From: Deltaproteobacteria bacterium UBA6106
GTDB lineage: Bacteria > Desulfobacterota > Syntrophorhabdia > Syntrophorhabdales > Syntrophorhabdaceae
Assembly (NCBI GenBank): GCA_002428485.1
Contig: DIWM01000017.1
Location: 20,572-84,571, forward strand
Reading direction: 5' to 3'
Length of the DNA stretch: 64,000 nucleotides
Each line of letters begins with the position of its first letter. Positions within the stretch are counted from its first letter, which is position 1. Positions 8,615 through 17,644 of this stretch are shown here, in pieces. Position numbers and translations under genes: made by a program. A model generated the notes under the pieces. It saw nothing but the letters and a program-made list of their open reading frames with translations. It made no database searches and was not told the origin of the DNA.

Positions 8615-8643
8615 TTTTTAATAAACGGTCAAATGTATGTCAA
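8615..8643 (-). promoter_or_regulatory. Candidate sigma70-type promoter for the redox operon
   Basis: On the minus strand a perfect TTGACA is followed after 17 bases by TAAAAA (four of six matches to TATAAT). It lies in the gap upstream of the NuoE-like gene and points at it. The weak -10 box makes this only a candidate, but no better pair is visible in the gap. Confidence 0.35.
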
Positions 8644-8702
8644 GAGAAATATGAAAAAAATGTATACATTTATTGATCTACTATGGATATTCTTCTTTGT
8701 TT

Positions 8703-10235
8703 TTAAATTGTTAGCCGTTTATCGAGCACCCTGTACTGGATTGCCTCCGCAACGTGCGGTTCTTCGATGCCGCTGCTCCCTTCGAGGTCGGCAATGGTGC
8801 GGGCAACTTTCAAAATTCTGTGGTAAGCCCGGGGTGACAGGCCGAATTTTTCGACGGCCTTTTCCAGGAGGCTTCCGGCATCTCCGTTGGGAAGGCAGTA
8901 TTTTTTTACCATCCTTACAGGCATCTGGCTGTTGGCATAGATCTTCCTGTCCCGGAACCTTTCTTCCTGCAAGGTCCGCGCGGCAGCGACTCTTTCCTGT
9001 ATCCTTTCCGAAGGCTCTTCTTCCCTGTCCAAGGAAAGTTCCCGTATCGTAACGGGAGGCACCTCGATATGTATGTCCATCCTGTCCAGAAGCGGTCCCG
9101 ATACCTTTGATCTGTAGCGGTGTATCTGGGATCCGCTGCACACACATGCCTTTCGCGTGTCCCCGAAATAACCGCAGGGGCAGGGATTCATGGCTGCCAC
9201 AAGCATGAACCGCGCAGGGAATGTAATGGCGTGTGTAACCCTTGAGATCGTTACGTGTCCGTCTTCAAGCGGCTGCCGAAGGGCGTCGAGGGCATTCCTC
9301 CTGAACTCGGGAAACTCGTCGAGAAACAAAACGCCGCCGTGGGCAAGGCTGACCTCCCCGGGTTTTGGTACGTGGCCTCCGCCGATCAGGCCGGCATCGG
9401 AGATGGTATGGTGAGGGGCCCTGAAGGGCCTTTCAGAAAGCAGGGACCCACGGGACATCAGAAGCCCCGCGATGCTGTGGATCTTTGTCGCCTCGATCGC
9501 CTCTTCATAATGCAGCCGCGGAAGGATCGTCGGTATCCTCCTGGCAAGCATCGTCTTGCCTGAGCCCGGAGGGCCTATCATGAGGATGTTATGGCCGCCG
9601 CTTGCGGCGATCTCAAGCGCCCTTTTTGCCTGTGTCTGCCCCTTGATGTCAGAAAAATCAAGACCGTCTTTGCGGGCGCCTGTTCCCGCATCACCTCCAT
9701 GGGAAGCAAAATCCTTCAGGCCGTCTCCCTCTTTAAAAAAATGGACAATGTCGAGTATGTGGCTCGTCCCATACACCTTGATGCCCTTTACGATAGAGGC
9801 TTCACGTCCATTCTCCAGGGGGACGATTATCTTCCTGTATCCTTCCTTGTTCGCAAGCATCGTGATCGGCAAAATACCGCGGACGCTTTTGATCCTTCCG
9901 TCGAGCGACAGCTCGCCGGCGATGAGATAACCCCTGACGTCCTCCTCCTTTATGACCCCCATGGCCGCAAGGACGGCTATGGCGATCGGCAGGTCAAAAG
10001 AGGAGCCCTCTTTCCTCACATCCGCCGGCGCAAGGTTTATCGTAATGCGGTCGTTAGGGAATTCAAAGCCGCTGTTTTTTATAGCAGCCCTGACACGCTC
10101 CTTGCTCTCCTTGACAGAGGTCTCCGGCAGCCCTACGATGCTGAATGCCGGCAGCCCGTAGGATATATCAACTTCCACGTCAATTTTAATGCCGTCTATA
10201 CCGTATACCGTGGCTGTAGAAACCTTTGAGATCAC
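8703..10235 (-). CDS. comM: ComM/YifB-family AAA+ ATPase (Mg-chelatase-like)
   Basis: A 510-residue protein of the YifB/ComM group. The N-terminal ChlI-like domain (KVSTATVYGIDGIKIDVEVD, APADVRKEGSSFDLPIA) precedes an AAA+ module with Walker A GPPGSGKTMLARRIP, Walker B GGVLFLDEFPEF and an arginine-bearing sensor region. A C-terminal Mg-chelatase helical domain (YHRILKVARTIADLEG) ends it. Homologues are hexameric helicases that aid branch migration during natural transformation. The length fits the family. It is transcribed leftward toward the redox operon and ends about 240 bases before that operon's start codon. Confidence 0.92.
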   Translation of the reverse strand: MISKVSTATVYGIDGIKIDVEVDISYGLPAFSIVGLPETSVKESKERVRAAIKNSGFEFPNDRITINLAPADVRKEGSSFDLPIAIAVLAAMGVIKEEDVRGYLIAGELSLDGRIKSVRGILPITMLANKEGYRKIIVPLENGREASIVKGIKVYGTSHILDIVHFFKEGDGLKDFASHGGDAGTGARKDGLDFSDIKGQTQAKRALEIAASGGHNILMIGPPGSGKTMLARRIPTILPRLHYEEAIEATKIHSIAGLLMSRGSLLSERPFRAPHHTISDAGLIGGGHVPKPGEVSLAHGGVLFLDEFPEFRRNALDALRQPLEDGHVTISRVTHAITFPARFMLVAAMNPCPCGYFGDTRKACVCSGSQIHRYRSKVSGPLLDRMDIHIEVPPVTIRELSLDREEEPSERIQERVAAARTLQEERFRDRKIYANSQMPVRMVKKYCLPNGDAGSLLEKAVEKFGLSPRAYHRILKVARTIADLEGSSGIEEPHVAEAIQYRVLDKRLTI

Positions 10236-10336
10236 CTGAATTCCCCCCCTTGTTTTTGTTCGTAAAACAAAATACTGACCGAAGGACGATCGCTTCGCTA
10301 AGACGATGGGCGAAAAAGCTTAAAGTCTCTCGTCCT

Positions 10337-11404
10337 TCAAATATCTTTCTTTGAACTCAGCCTCCGGGCTATCTCCCTCACTTCCTGTACCCTGTCGATG
10401 TCACAGACAAGGACACTGCCTTTCACGGCGACGATGACAAGGCCGGAAACCCCTATTGTGCCTATCGTCACGCCTTCGCCGTGGATCACGCAATCTTTTG
10501 TGTCAATGCCGACAATACTGCCTGTTTTGCAATTTCCATATTCGTCGGGGGTCAAGATCCGCCCGAGCGAGGCCCACGTGCCGATATCGTCCCACGTAAA
10601 ACGCGCGGGCATCATCATCACGTTGCCGGCCTTTTGCATCAAACCGTAGTCTATCGATATCCTTGTGAAGTCCCCGAAGATCCTCTTGATCATCCCTTTT
10701 CTGTTTGCATCCATGTGGCTGCCGATCTGCAGCAACCCTTTATAAAGCTCCGGCATATGATGTTTCATGGATCCCAGAATTGTCTCTGCCTTCCATATGA
10801 ACATCCCCGCGTTCCAGTAATAGCGGGAATCTTTGTAATATGCCTTTGCGCGTCTGACATCCGGCTTTTCCACGTAACGCCTGACATTGTAGCATTCCAA
10901 GCCCTCTGACGGGTAAGCCTTCCCGGAAACGCAGATGTAGCCGTATCCTGTTTCTGGCCTTACGGGCCTTATCCCGACAGTCACCAGGTGTTCGCCTTTT
11001 TGCGCGACCTTCACCCCGTCTTTAATTGTCTTCACAAACCCGTCGATATCCGCTATGTAATGGTCGGCCGGCAAAGCTATCATAGTTGCCTTCCTGTCCT
11101 CTTTGAGGAGGGTTATCGCCGCGAGGCCTACGCACGGCGCCGTATCCTTCCCTTCAGGCTCGACAATGAAGTTACCGGCCGGCAGGAAGGGCAGCTGACG
11201 CCTTGCAATGGAGAGTTGCTGTTTGCTGAGGATAACGTATATCCTCGCTTCCGGCACAATCCGCATGGCCCTTTCAGCAGTCAGCCGGATAAGGGTCTTG
11301 TCGCCGGTTATATTGAGAAACGGCTTGGGGACGTTGCCGGTGCTCAGGGGCCAGAATCGTTCCCCTTTGCCCCCTGCCATGATCACAACGTATACGTGTC
11401 TCAT
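10337..11404 (-). CDS. manC: Mannose-1-phosphate guanylyltransferase
   Basis: A 355-residue nucleotidyltransferase that makes GDP-mannose from mannose-1-phosphate and GTP. The opening VIMAGGKGERFWPLST is the nucleotide-binding loop. FIVEPEGKDTAPCVGLA and the later YVEKPD motif are diagnostic, and FTWDDIGTWASL near 275 marks the GMP branch. The isomerase domain of bifunctional ManC/AlgA enzymes is absent. The ATG chosen gives the standard MRHVYVVIMAGG start. An upstream in-frame ATG falls within heptamer repeats, and translating those repeats would add eight residues unlike the family. Likely feeds polysaccharide synthesis. Confidence 0.9.
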   Translation of the reverse strand: MRHVYVVIMAGGKGERFWPLSTGNVPKPFLNITGDKTLIRLTAERAMRIVPEARIYVILSKQQLSIARRQLPFLPAGNFIVEPEGKDTAPCVGLAAITLLKEDRKATMIALPADHYIADIDGFVKTIKDGVKVAQKGEHLVTVGIRPVRPETGYGYICVSGKAYPSEGLECYNVRRYVEKPDVRRAKAYYKDSRYYWNAGMFIWKAETILGSMKHHMPELYKGLLQIGSHMDANRKGMIKRIFGDFTRISIDYGLMQKAGNVMMMPARFTWDDIGTWASLGRILTPDEYGNCKTGSIVGIDTKDCVIHGEGVTIGTIGVSGLVIVAVKGSVLVCDIDRVQEVREIARRLSSKKDI

Positions 11405-11600
11405 ATTAGCTCTTGGCTCTTGGCTCATAGCTCATAGCTCATAGCTGACAGCAGAACGCCCGTGAGTCGTAAATCGTAAGGCGTTAGGGGGGGAAAACAG
11501 CAGAGAGCGGAGGGCCGGGGGCAGCAAGATAAGCTTCTCAAAGGATTGTCTCTTTGGTTTCTCACTTTTCACTTTTTACCTTTCACCTGTCACTGCCTTT
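11405..11600. repeat. Heptamer repeat tracts upstream of the guanylyltransferase gene
   Basis: A tract of AGCTCTT/GGCTCTT/GGCTCAT/AGCTCAT units runs from the start codon of the guanylyltransferase gene to about 11450. A second tract with another seven-base unit (TTCTCAC, TTTTCAC, TTTTTAC, CTTTCAC, CTGTCAC) lies near 11557-11592. Both are noncoding. The first occupies the place where a ribosome site and promoter for the gene would be expected. Confidence 0.7.
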
Positions 11601-11663
11601 ATTCAGCGTGTTTGATTCATCATATCTGTTCTTTGACGCCTGCTTCGTCGTTACTATGTAAAA

Positions 11664-12413
11664 TTATTCCATCAGTTCCAGGATCTTCGGCAATACCTGG
11701 GATGCTGTTCCGGAGAAGAAGTGATCGGTTATCGACGAGGTAAACGGCGTGGACTCAACGTTGATCTCAACAATGGTCGCGCCTCTGGATTTTGCAACAT
11801 AGGGGATCTCTGCCGCAGGATAGACAACGCCTGAAGTTCCTATGATGAACATGACGTTGCACCTGTTCGCCTCTTCGTTTGCCCTGATCATCTCGGCCAT
11901 GGGGATCCCTTCGCCGAAAAAGACCACATCGGGCTTCAATGCCTTGTTGCACGTTTCGCACCGGGGATAGGGGTGGACACCCGCCATTTCTGGGGTAAAG
12001 TGAACGCGCTTCCTGCAGCTCATGCAGGTGAGCCAACGATGATTGCCGTGGTATTCTATGACATTCGTATTGCCGGCTATATGATGGAGGCCGTCAACGT
12101 TCTGGGTGATCACAGCCTTCAGAAAACCTTTTTTCTCAAGGCTGTCCAGGGCAATGTGCGCGGGGCTCGGCCGTGATTGAAAGATAACCTCCGCCATCTC
12201 CCTGAGCATGACCCAGACCTTTTCCGGATTCCCGGAAAATGCGCTGATGTGGGCATACTCCATCGGGTCGTATTTTTCCCATAGCCCCTGGCCGCCGCGA
12301 AACGTGGGTATTCCGCTGTCTACCGATATGCCCGCACCGGTAAATGCAACAACATATCCGCGCTCCTTTATCAATCCGGCTACCTTCTGATAGTCATCCA
12401 TTGTTTCTCTCAT
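11664..12413 (-). CDS. Sir2-family NAD-dependent protein deacylase
   Basis: A 249-residue sirtuin. The NAD loop reads VVAFTGAGISVDSGIPTFRG. The catalytic histidine lies in VITQNVDGLHHIAG. A structural zinc site is formed by CMSCRKR and CETCNKA, and VVFFGEGIP and IIGTSGVVYPAA complete the Rossmann core. It removes acyl groups from lysines at the cost of NAD. The ATG chosen overlaps the stop of the upstream P1 peptidase gene as ATGA; an in-frame ATG five codons earlier is possible. The overlap implies co-transcription with that gene. Confidence 0.9.
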   Translation of the reverse strand: MRETMDDYQKVAGLIKERGYVVAFTGAGISVDSGIPTFRGGQGLWEKYDPMEYAHISAFSGNPEKVWVMLREMAEVIFQSRPSPAHIALDSLEKKGFLKAVITQNVDGLHHIAGNTNVIEYHGNHRWLTCMSCRKRVHFTPEMAGVHPYPRCETCNKALKPDVVFFGEGIPMAEMIRANEEANRCNVMFIIGTSGVVYPAAEIPYVAKSRGATIVEINVESTPFTSSITDHFFSGTASQVLPKILELME

Positions 12414-13390
12414 CTCGTTGTCTTCCATCCCTTGGTAATATCCTTGAAGGCCGGAACGATCCCGAAGCCGTCGGCCTTTTTTACCGCCCTCTTGATCGCC
12501 TCGGCAACAACGAATTCACCGAGCACGCCGACCTTGTTGATATCTGCCTCAACGGTTCCGGCGGAAAGCCCAAAAACAAGGTCGCCATCGAATGTCGTAT
12601 GGACGGGGCTGATCGTCTTGATAAGACCGCCCTGGGCCATCTGTGCGACCTTCGTGATCTCCCGCTTGTTAAAACGCGCGTTCGTTGCCACAACACCGAG
12701 CGTTGTATTCACGATGCCAAATTGTTTTTTCACATGTCCCTGCTTTATGCTGTTGGCCGTATTGGCAAACTCCATGCTCTTTTCCGCGGTCCTTGTGCCG
12801 ACGATTATCTTTCCGGTAACGTTATCGATAATATCGCCGAAGGCATTGACGACGACGAGGGCGGCTACCTTCAGGCCATCGGGCATAACAATGCTGCTCG
12901 TCCCGAGCCCTCCCTTCATTGCCCTTGAAAGCTCAAAGAGCTTACCCACCGTGGCCCCTGTGCCCGCTCCAACGCTTCCCTCCCCTACCTCCGGCCCGGC
13001 ATTCAGGCAGGCCTGATAACCCATTTCAGGGGTCGGCCTTGTCTTCGGGCTGCCCATGAAGAGGTCAAATATCACAGCCGTAGGGACGATCGGGATCTTT
13101 GCGATGCCCACATCAAAACCGACTCCCTTTTCCTCGAGGTAACGGACAACGCCGGCCGCCGCATCAAGACCAAAAGAACTTCCTCCGGATAGCAGGATGG
13201 CATGAACCTGTTCGACAATATGGCTGATGTTGAGGGCGTCCACCTGCCGTGTACCGGATGCGCTCCCCCGTACATCTATCCCGCACACAGCGCCGCCTTC
13301 ACAGAGAATAACCGTGCAGCCGGTACAGCCGACGGGATCTGATGCGTGACCTACCTGTATTCCTTCTATGTCTGTAATGGTATTTAACAT
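12410..13390 (-). CDS. P1-family (DmpA-like) aminopeptidase/esterase
   Basis: A 326-residue member of peptidase family S58 (DmpA; L-aminopeptidase/D-esterase). Conserved parts are the opening ITDIEGIQVGHASDP, the GGSSFGLDAAAGV loop, GVGAGTGATVGKL-type glycine-rich segments and the NTTLGVVATNARF segment that holds the autocleavage nucleophile in the family. These enzymes mature by self-cleavage into two chains and release N-terminal residues from small peptides or amides. The complete length and intact motifs suggest activity. It precedes the sirtuin gene in the same transcript. Confidence 0.88.
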   Translation of the reverse strand: MLNTITDIEGIQVGHASDPVGCTGCTVILCEGGAVCGIDVRGSASGTRQVDALNISHIVEQVHAILLSGGSSFGLDAAAGVVRYLEEKGVGFDVGIAKIPIVPTAVIFDLFMGSPKTRPTPEMGYQACLNAGPEVGEGSVGAGTGATVGKLFELSRAMKGGLGTSSIVMPDGLKVAALVVVNAFGDIIDNVTGKIIVGTRTAEKSMEFANTANSIKQGHVKKQFGIVNTTLGVVATNARFNKREITKVAQMAQGGLIKTISPVHTTFDGDLVFGLSAGTVEADINKVGVLGEFVVAEAIKRAVKKADGFGIVPAFKDITKGWKTTR

Positions 13391-13486
13391 GCAAAAAACC
13401 TTATCAAATGGCTAGTCCGTTGTCAATTCTTTGCGCGCCCATGAGGCATATCACATATGCCGCTTGCGCAAGACGACGCTCCATCG

Positions 13487-13987
13487 TTATTTTTTAAAGG
13501 AGCTCATAAGTTTTGCAGCCTTCTTCTCATTCTCCTCTTTGAGCGTATCCTTCATCTTCCTGATCTTCTGGTGTATACCATCATCCTTAATTGAGAGTAT
13601 TTTGCAGGCAAGGATGGCGGCATTCTTTCCCGCGTCAAGCCCTACCGTCGCCACAGGAATGCCCTTCGGCATCTGTACGATCGAGAGAAGGGCGTCTATG
13701 CCGTTGAGGGCTCCGTTGCTTGTCGGGACACCTATGACGGGAAGGGTAGTATGCGCCGCTATAACACCCGGCAGGTGAGCGGCCATGCCGGCAACGGCAA
13801 TGATAACCTCGATACCCTCTGAACGCGCGTTCTTCGCGTACCGGACCGTTTTATCGGGATTGCGGTGAGCCGAAGATATATCCACCTTGAAGGGCACATC
13901 GGCCTCTTTGAGGAACTGCAGCCCCTCTTCAATGACAGGGAGGTCGCTATCGCTGCCCATCAATATAAGAACCTTTGGTTTTTTCAT
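13487..13987 (-). CDS. purE: N5-carboxyaminoimidazole ribonucleotide mutase
   Basis: A 166-residue PurE, the purine-biosynthesis enzyme that moves a carboxyl group within N5-CAIR to give CAIR. The VLILMGSDSDLPVI opening and ISSAHRNPDKTVRYA are substrate-binding signatures, and AAHLPGVIAAHTTLPVIGVP is the core helix-strand. The chosen ATG has AAGGAG seven bases upstream and gives the normal MKKPKVLI start; a longer reading adds 17 residues without support. The last 40 residues are lysine-rich and longer than in many homologues. No purK lies beside it in this window. Confidence 0.92.
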   Translation of the reverse strand: MKKPKVLILMGSDSDLPVIEEGLQFLKEADVPFKVDISSAHRNPDKTVRYAKNARSEGIEVIIAVAGMAAHLPGVIAAHTTLPVIGVPTSNGALNGIDALLSIVQMPKGIPVATVGLDAGKNAAILACKILSIKDDGIHQKIRKMKDTLKEENEKKAAKLMSSFKK

Positions 13988-14134
13988 CGCTTCTCCTTTT
14001 GCATGCATCAGATATGCACCCCCTTGCCGACGTACCACTATTCATAATACATGAAACGATCACTTTTTTCTATAACGATATAGCAGTGAGCTTCGTGTTG
14101 TATTTTTTTTTCACCGGTTGTATAAAGGATTAGT

Positions 14135-14821
14135 ATGAAAATGTATGATTTTCTCACGAAGACACCGCTCTTTCAGGGACTGCCTGAAACGCAGATCGAT
14201 AAACTGACAAGGATAGTCACGGAACATTCCTTTGCCGGCGGACAGGTGATCTTTACTGAAGGCGATAAGGCAGACGGGTTTTATATAGTCGTCTCGGGCC
14301 GCGTAAAGATCTATAAGCTTTCCCCGGAAGGCAAAGAGCAGATACTCCACGTTTTCGGACCCGGGGAGCCTTTTGCAGAGGTTGCCATGTTTTCCGGAGG
14401 GACGCTCCCCGCCCACGCCGAGGCCATTAAGGAAAGCAAGGTGATCTTCATACCGAGGAAGGCCTTTGTTGCCCTTATCCAACAGGATCCGTCTATTGCG
14501 ATGAATATGTTCGGAACGCTTTCCATCCGCCTAAAACTCTTCACCAGCCTCATCGAGGACCTTTCGCTGAAGGAAGTACCCCAGAGACTGGCGGCACATC
14601 TCCTCTACCTCGCAAATGAGAAAAAAGACCCTGAACACGTTGAGCTGACTATCTCAAAAGGGCAGCTTGCGAGCCTTCTTGGAACTATCCCCGAAACGTT
14701 GTCGCGCATCCTCGGGAAGATGAGCGCCCAGGGCTGTATAGCCACGAAAGGGCGCACGATAGAGCTGCGGGACAGGCGTATGCTTGAATCGCTCGCTGCG
14801 GGAGAAAAATCCCTTCTTTAG
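14135..14821 (+). CDS. Crp/Fnr-family transcription regulator
   Basis: A 228-residue regulator. A cyclic-nucleotide-type sensor domain occupies about residues 5-120 (GDKADGFYIVVSGRVKIYK, FGPGEPFAEVAMFSGG) and a Crp-type winged helix the C-terminus (ISKGQLASLLGTIPETLSRILGKM). The N-terminal cysteines that bind the Fnr cluster are missing, so it is not a classical oxygen sensor. The sensor sequence resembles the Dnr/HcpR side of the family, where haem or nitrosative signals are used, but the ligand cannot be read from sequence. It stands alone and is transcribed away from purE. Confidence 0.87.
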   Translation: MKMYDFLTKTPLFQGLPETQIDKLTRIVTEHSFAGGQVIFTEGDKADGFYIVVSGRVKIYKLSPEGKEQILHVFGPGEPFAEVAMFSGGTLPAHAEAIKESKVIFIPRKAFVALIQQDPSIAMNMFGTLSIRLKLFTSLIEDLSLKEVPQRLAAHLLYLANEKKDPEHVELTISKGQLASLLGTIPETLSRILGKMSAQGCIATKGRTIELRDRRMLESLAAGEKSLL

Positions 14822-14953
14822 CTCATGGCTGATAGCTCATAGCTGATAGCAACAGCAAAAACTAAGTAAGCGGTATGCACGTAAATCTTTTACTGCCTAC
14901 TTCCTACTGCCTACTTTATTTAGTTTTGCTATGAGCTATGAACTATGAGCTGT
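14821..14953. repeat. Heptamer repeat tracts between convergent genes
   Basis: Just past the regulator stop a tract of GGCTGAT/AGCTCAT/AGCTGAT units begins. The reverse-complement form (GAGCTAT/GAACTAT/GAGCTGT) closes the gap at 14931-14953, with a third unit type (CTGCCTA/CTTCCTA/CTGCCTA) near 14895-14918. The layout matches 1396-1475. The inverted ends could pair and serve as a transcription stop between the two convergent genes; this is inference. Confidence 0.75.
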
Positions 14954-14956
14954 ATT

Positions 14957-16018
14957 CTACTTCCCCATCCTCTCCATCAGCTCTTCTTCGGTATATCTGA
15001 ATATCTCAAAGACCGACACGAAGAGGGCGAGCACGAGGGGGCCCATGATAAAACCGATAAGGCCGAAAAGTTTTATCCCGCCGAGTATGCTGAAAAAGAT
15101 AGCAAGGATCGGCATCCTCATCTTATCGCGGATGATAAGCGGCCTCAGGACATTATCTGCCGCACTGATGCCGAAGATGCCGACGAGAATAAGGATGAGG
15201 GCCTTCAAGAGATGGCCCTGTACAAAAAGATAGAGCGCCGCCGGCCCCCATATGATAAAGGTGCCAAACAAAGGTATAAAGGACGCGATAAACATGGCAA
15301 CCCCCCATACAACAGGAGACGGCACCTTCAGGAGAGCCAGGGCAACACCCCCAATGAGCCCCTGAACGACTGCAACGGTTACGCCGCCGTATATCGTGGA
15401 GACGACGATGCCCTTTGTCTGCGCGAGGATCTTTTCTCTCTGTTTCTGTGAAAACGGCATATAATCCCCCAGCCTTTCAACAAACCTCGGCCCGTCCTCG
15501 AGGAGAAAAAAGATGGAGAATATCATAAATATAAAATCCATTGCCGCTGAGGCTATGTTTCCCAGCCCGCTTTTGATAAAATCCGTTGACGCCTTGCCTA
15601 CCTGGGATATCGTATCGATGAGGACCTTCTGGAATTGCGCCTCTGACACGCTGAAGAATGAGAGCACCTTGCTCAACACGGCATTGACATAAGGGTGCCG
15701 TATGATCGTACCAAGGGGATCGAGCGTCCCCTTTTCGACCTTGCCCACCATTACAACGATCTCCTGCGTCAGAACAAATGAAAGGTAGGAAAAGGGCCCG
15801 AGGATGACGAGAAGGATGATAATGAGGGTTATCAGGGACGCAAGGGATTTCCATCTCAGGCGCTTCCCGATAAAGACGTAAATGGGATAAAAAACGATGG
15901 AAAGAACAATTGCCCACATGATGGCAGACAGGAAAGGCTTCAGGATGAGGTAGCTAAGGTAGCCGAGCGCCAGAACAAGAAACAGGAGGACAACAAAATA
16001 AAACTTTTTATCTGTCAT
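14957..16018 (-). CDS. AI-2E/PerM-family permease
   Basis: A 353-residue integral membrane protein of the AI-2E transporter (PF01594) family. Paired hydrophobic segments open it (FYFVVLLFLVLALGYLSYLI, AIMWAIVLSIVFYPIYVFIG). A soluble central part around 100-150 follows, then a conserved cluster of membrane helices with the GVTVAVVQGLIGGVALALL and FIPLFGTFIIWGPAALYL signatures. The tail ends FEIFRYTEEELMERMGK. Family members transport varied small molecules or ions, and the substrate here is unknown. It faces the Crp/Fnr gene across the repeats. Confidence 0.88.
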   Translation of the reverse strand: MTDKKFYFVVLLFLVLALGYLSYLILKPFLSAIMWAIVLSIVFYPIYVFIGKRLRWKSLASLITLIIILLVILGPFSYLSFVLTQEIVVMVGKVEKGTLDPLGTIIRHPYVNAVLSKVLSFFSVSEAQFQKVLIDTISQVGKASTDFIKSGLGNIASAAMDFIFMIFSIFFLLEDGPRFVERLGDYMPFSQKQREKILAQTKGIVVSTIYGGVTVAVVQGLIGGVALALLKVPSPVVWGVAMFIASFIPLFGTFIIWGPAALYLFVQGHLLKALILILVGIFGISAADNVLRPLIIRDKMRMPILAIFFSILGGIKLFGLIGFIMGPLVLALFVSVFEIFRYTEEELMERMGK

Positions 16019-16108
16019 TGTTCAGGCACAGTATCGTGGCGAAAATCTCCTGTCTGCTGCATTGGGCCCTATGACAAACGCTGCTTCTTCATAAATGAGG
16101 ACCGGTTG

Positions 16109-16465
16109 TTATGCCTTTTTCTCTCTTTCGTAGGCTTCTTTGCCTGCTTCGACCGCCTTTGAGATAACGGATTTTTCCTTTTCTACAAAATCCTTTCCCT
16201 TGTCGACATATTCCGAAAGAAGGGCCTTTTCCTTTTCCAGAATATCTTTCCCCTTCTCAACGTAGGTGGTCGCCTTTCCTTTTACCTGCTCCATGTATTC
16301 TTCGGCCTTCTCTTTCGCGTCCTCGGCAAGTTCCTTGATCTTTTTCCGTGTCTCCTCGCCTGTCTTTGGCGCAACGAGCAGGGCGACACCGGCGCCTACA
16401 ACTGCACCGATAAGGAATGTAAAAAGAATGGAGCCGGCGCTGTATCCTCTATCTTGTTCTCCCAT
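16109..16465 (-). CDS. YtxH-domain protein
   Basis: A 118-residue protein with one N-terminal membrane helix (SILFTFLIGAVVGAGVALLVAP). A long lysine/glutamate-rich amphipathic helix with repeated KGKD and EKEK units follows (KIKELAEDAKEKAEEYMEQVKGK), which is typical of the YtxH/gas-vesicle-protein-like stress family. The helix likely forms a coiled coil on the cytoplasmic face. It lies 20 bases past the DUF948 gene and in the same direction, a common pairing. Its exact function is not known. Confidence 0.8.
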   Translation of the reverse strand: MGEQDRGYSAGSILFTFLIGAVVGAGVALLVAPKTGEETRKKIKELAEDAKEKAEEYMEQVKGKATTYVEKGKDILEKEKALLSEYVDKGKDFVEKEKSVISKAVEAGKEAYEREKKA

Positions 16466-16485
16466 ATGTTACCTCCTTCTTATTA

Positions 16486-16878
16486 TTAAGTGTGTTTGGC
16501 TCTATCGAAAAAGTTTCTTACAAAATACTCTATCCCGGCCCTGACCCCGGCCTTCAATGCCGGAGCTTCGACGGACGAAACGGTCGCTACCCTTCCCACG
16601 ATGTCACTGACCTGCTTCACATTATCCCCGATCTGCCTGACAGATCCGGTCAGGTTCCTGATATCATCGGTAACGGTCCCCACATTATCGGTCACTTTGC
16701 GTACGCTTTGAAGGGTCAGTTGAAGCTCTTCCATGGTCGGCTTAAGAGAGTCTTCCGTTGTGGCCATAAAAGATTTTAACGATTGTATCGTCTCTCTCAG
16801 CGAAATGATCAGGTAGACCACGTAGCCCCCGACGACAATTACTGCGACCGTTAATACCACCAAAAGAACAGTGTTCAT
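16486..16878 (-). CDS. DUF948-type membrane protein
   Basis: A 130-residue protein with one N-terminal membrane segment (VLLVVLTVAVIVVGGYVVYLIISL). A helical, heptad-like region rich in T/V/D follows (QSVRKVTDNVGTVTDDIRNLTGSVRQIGDNV), as in DUF948 proteins. The C-terminal IEYFVRNFFDRAKHT is basic. It is followed 20 bases downstream by the YtxH gene. Together they look like a small envelope-stress operon. No enzymatic motif is present. Confidence 0.75.
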   Translation of the reverse strand: MNTVLLVVLTVAVIVVGGYVVYLIISLRETIQSLKSFMATTEDSLKPTMEELQLTLQSVRKVTDNVGTVTDDIRNLTGSVRQIGDNVKQVSDIVGRVATVSSVEAPALKAGVRAGIEYFVRNFFDRAKHT

Positions 16879-17021
16879 AATGCCCCCTTGCAGGACCGCT
16901 GCGTATTTTCCGTCTCATCATATATGCACAACAGATAGCTTATGTATAATTATAACAATTATATGCCCTTGTTTGCAACGTATAACTCACAATTTGCTGA
17001 TTTTACGAACAAAGTACTTGC

Positions 17022-17051
17022 TTGACCGTTGCCGCCAAATGCCCTTATAAT
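17022..17051 (+). promoter_or_regulatory. Sigma70-type promoter for the flavoprotein/TtcA-like pair
   Basis: TTGACC, an 18-base spacer and a perfect TATAAT stand 48 bases before the flavoprotein start codon. Just after the -10 box two direct copies of AGATATTCCAGC lie in the leader, followed by AAAGGAGG as ribosome site. Confidence 0.65.
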
Positions 17052-17098
17052 TAAGATATTCCAGCAATAGATATTCCAGCTATAAAGGAGGTCGCGGC

Positions 17099-17644
17099 AT
17101 GAAGGCATTGATTCTCTTCGGCAGTCCACGAAAAAAAGGCAACACCATACAGCTTGTCAACGTTCTCTCAAAGGTGCTGAAAGATAAGGGGCATGGCGTC
17201 AAGATGCTCTATCTCAACGACATGAACATAAGGCCCTGCCAGGGCTGCTATGCCTGCCTGAAAGAAGGAATATGCAGGATCAACGATGACATGAAAGACA
17301 TCAGGAAGTTCATCACCGAGTCCGACCTTATCGTATACGCGACGCCGATCTACTGGTTCGGGCCATCGGGGCAGCTTAAGCTCGTCATGGACAGGTCGAT
17401 CGCCTTCATGGACGAAAAGTACAACTCAAGGGTAAAAGGGAAGAAAGCGATCACCCTTATGACCTGCATGAGCAATGAGAAGGATACTTGCGGCCCTGCC
17501 ATCGGCATGTTCAAAAAGACCTTCGACCTCCTGGGGTTCAAATACGCGGGAAGCGTAGAGGCGGTCGCCTGTGCGGAACCACCAAAAATGATCAAAAAGG
17601 CATACAGAAATAAGACTGAGGAACTGGCCAGATCGCTTGCATGA
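17099..17644 (+). CDS. Iron-sulfur flavoprotein (NADPH-dependent FMN reductase family)
   Basis: A 181-residue flavodoxin-fold protein. The opening LILFGSPRKKGNT binds FMN phosphate. The compact cysteine set RPCQGCYACLKEGIC near 47-61 matches the C-x2-C-x2-C-x5-C cluster motif of iron-sulfur flavoproteins from anaerobes, and YATPIYWFGPSGQLKLVMDR is the second FMN loop. It passes electrons between ferredoxin-type donors and oxidants; the physiological partner is unknown. A strong AAAGGAGG site precedes the ATG. The stop overlaps the next start as ATGA. Confidence 0.88.
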   Translation: MKALILFGSPRKKGNTIQLVNVLSKVLKDKGHGVKMLYLNDMNIRPCQGCYACLKEGICRINDDMKDIRKFITESDLIVYATPIYWFGPSGQLKLVMDRSIAFMDEKYNSRVKGKKAITLMTCMSNEKDTCGPAIGMFKKTFDLLGFKYAGSVEAVACAEPPKMIKKAYRNKTEELARSLA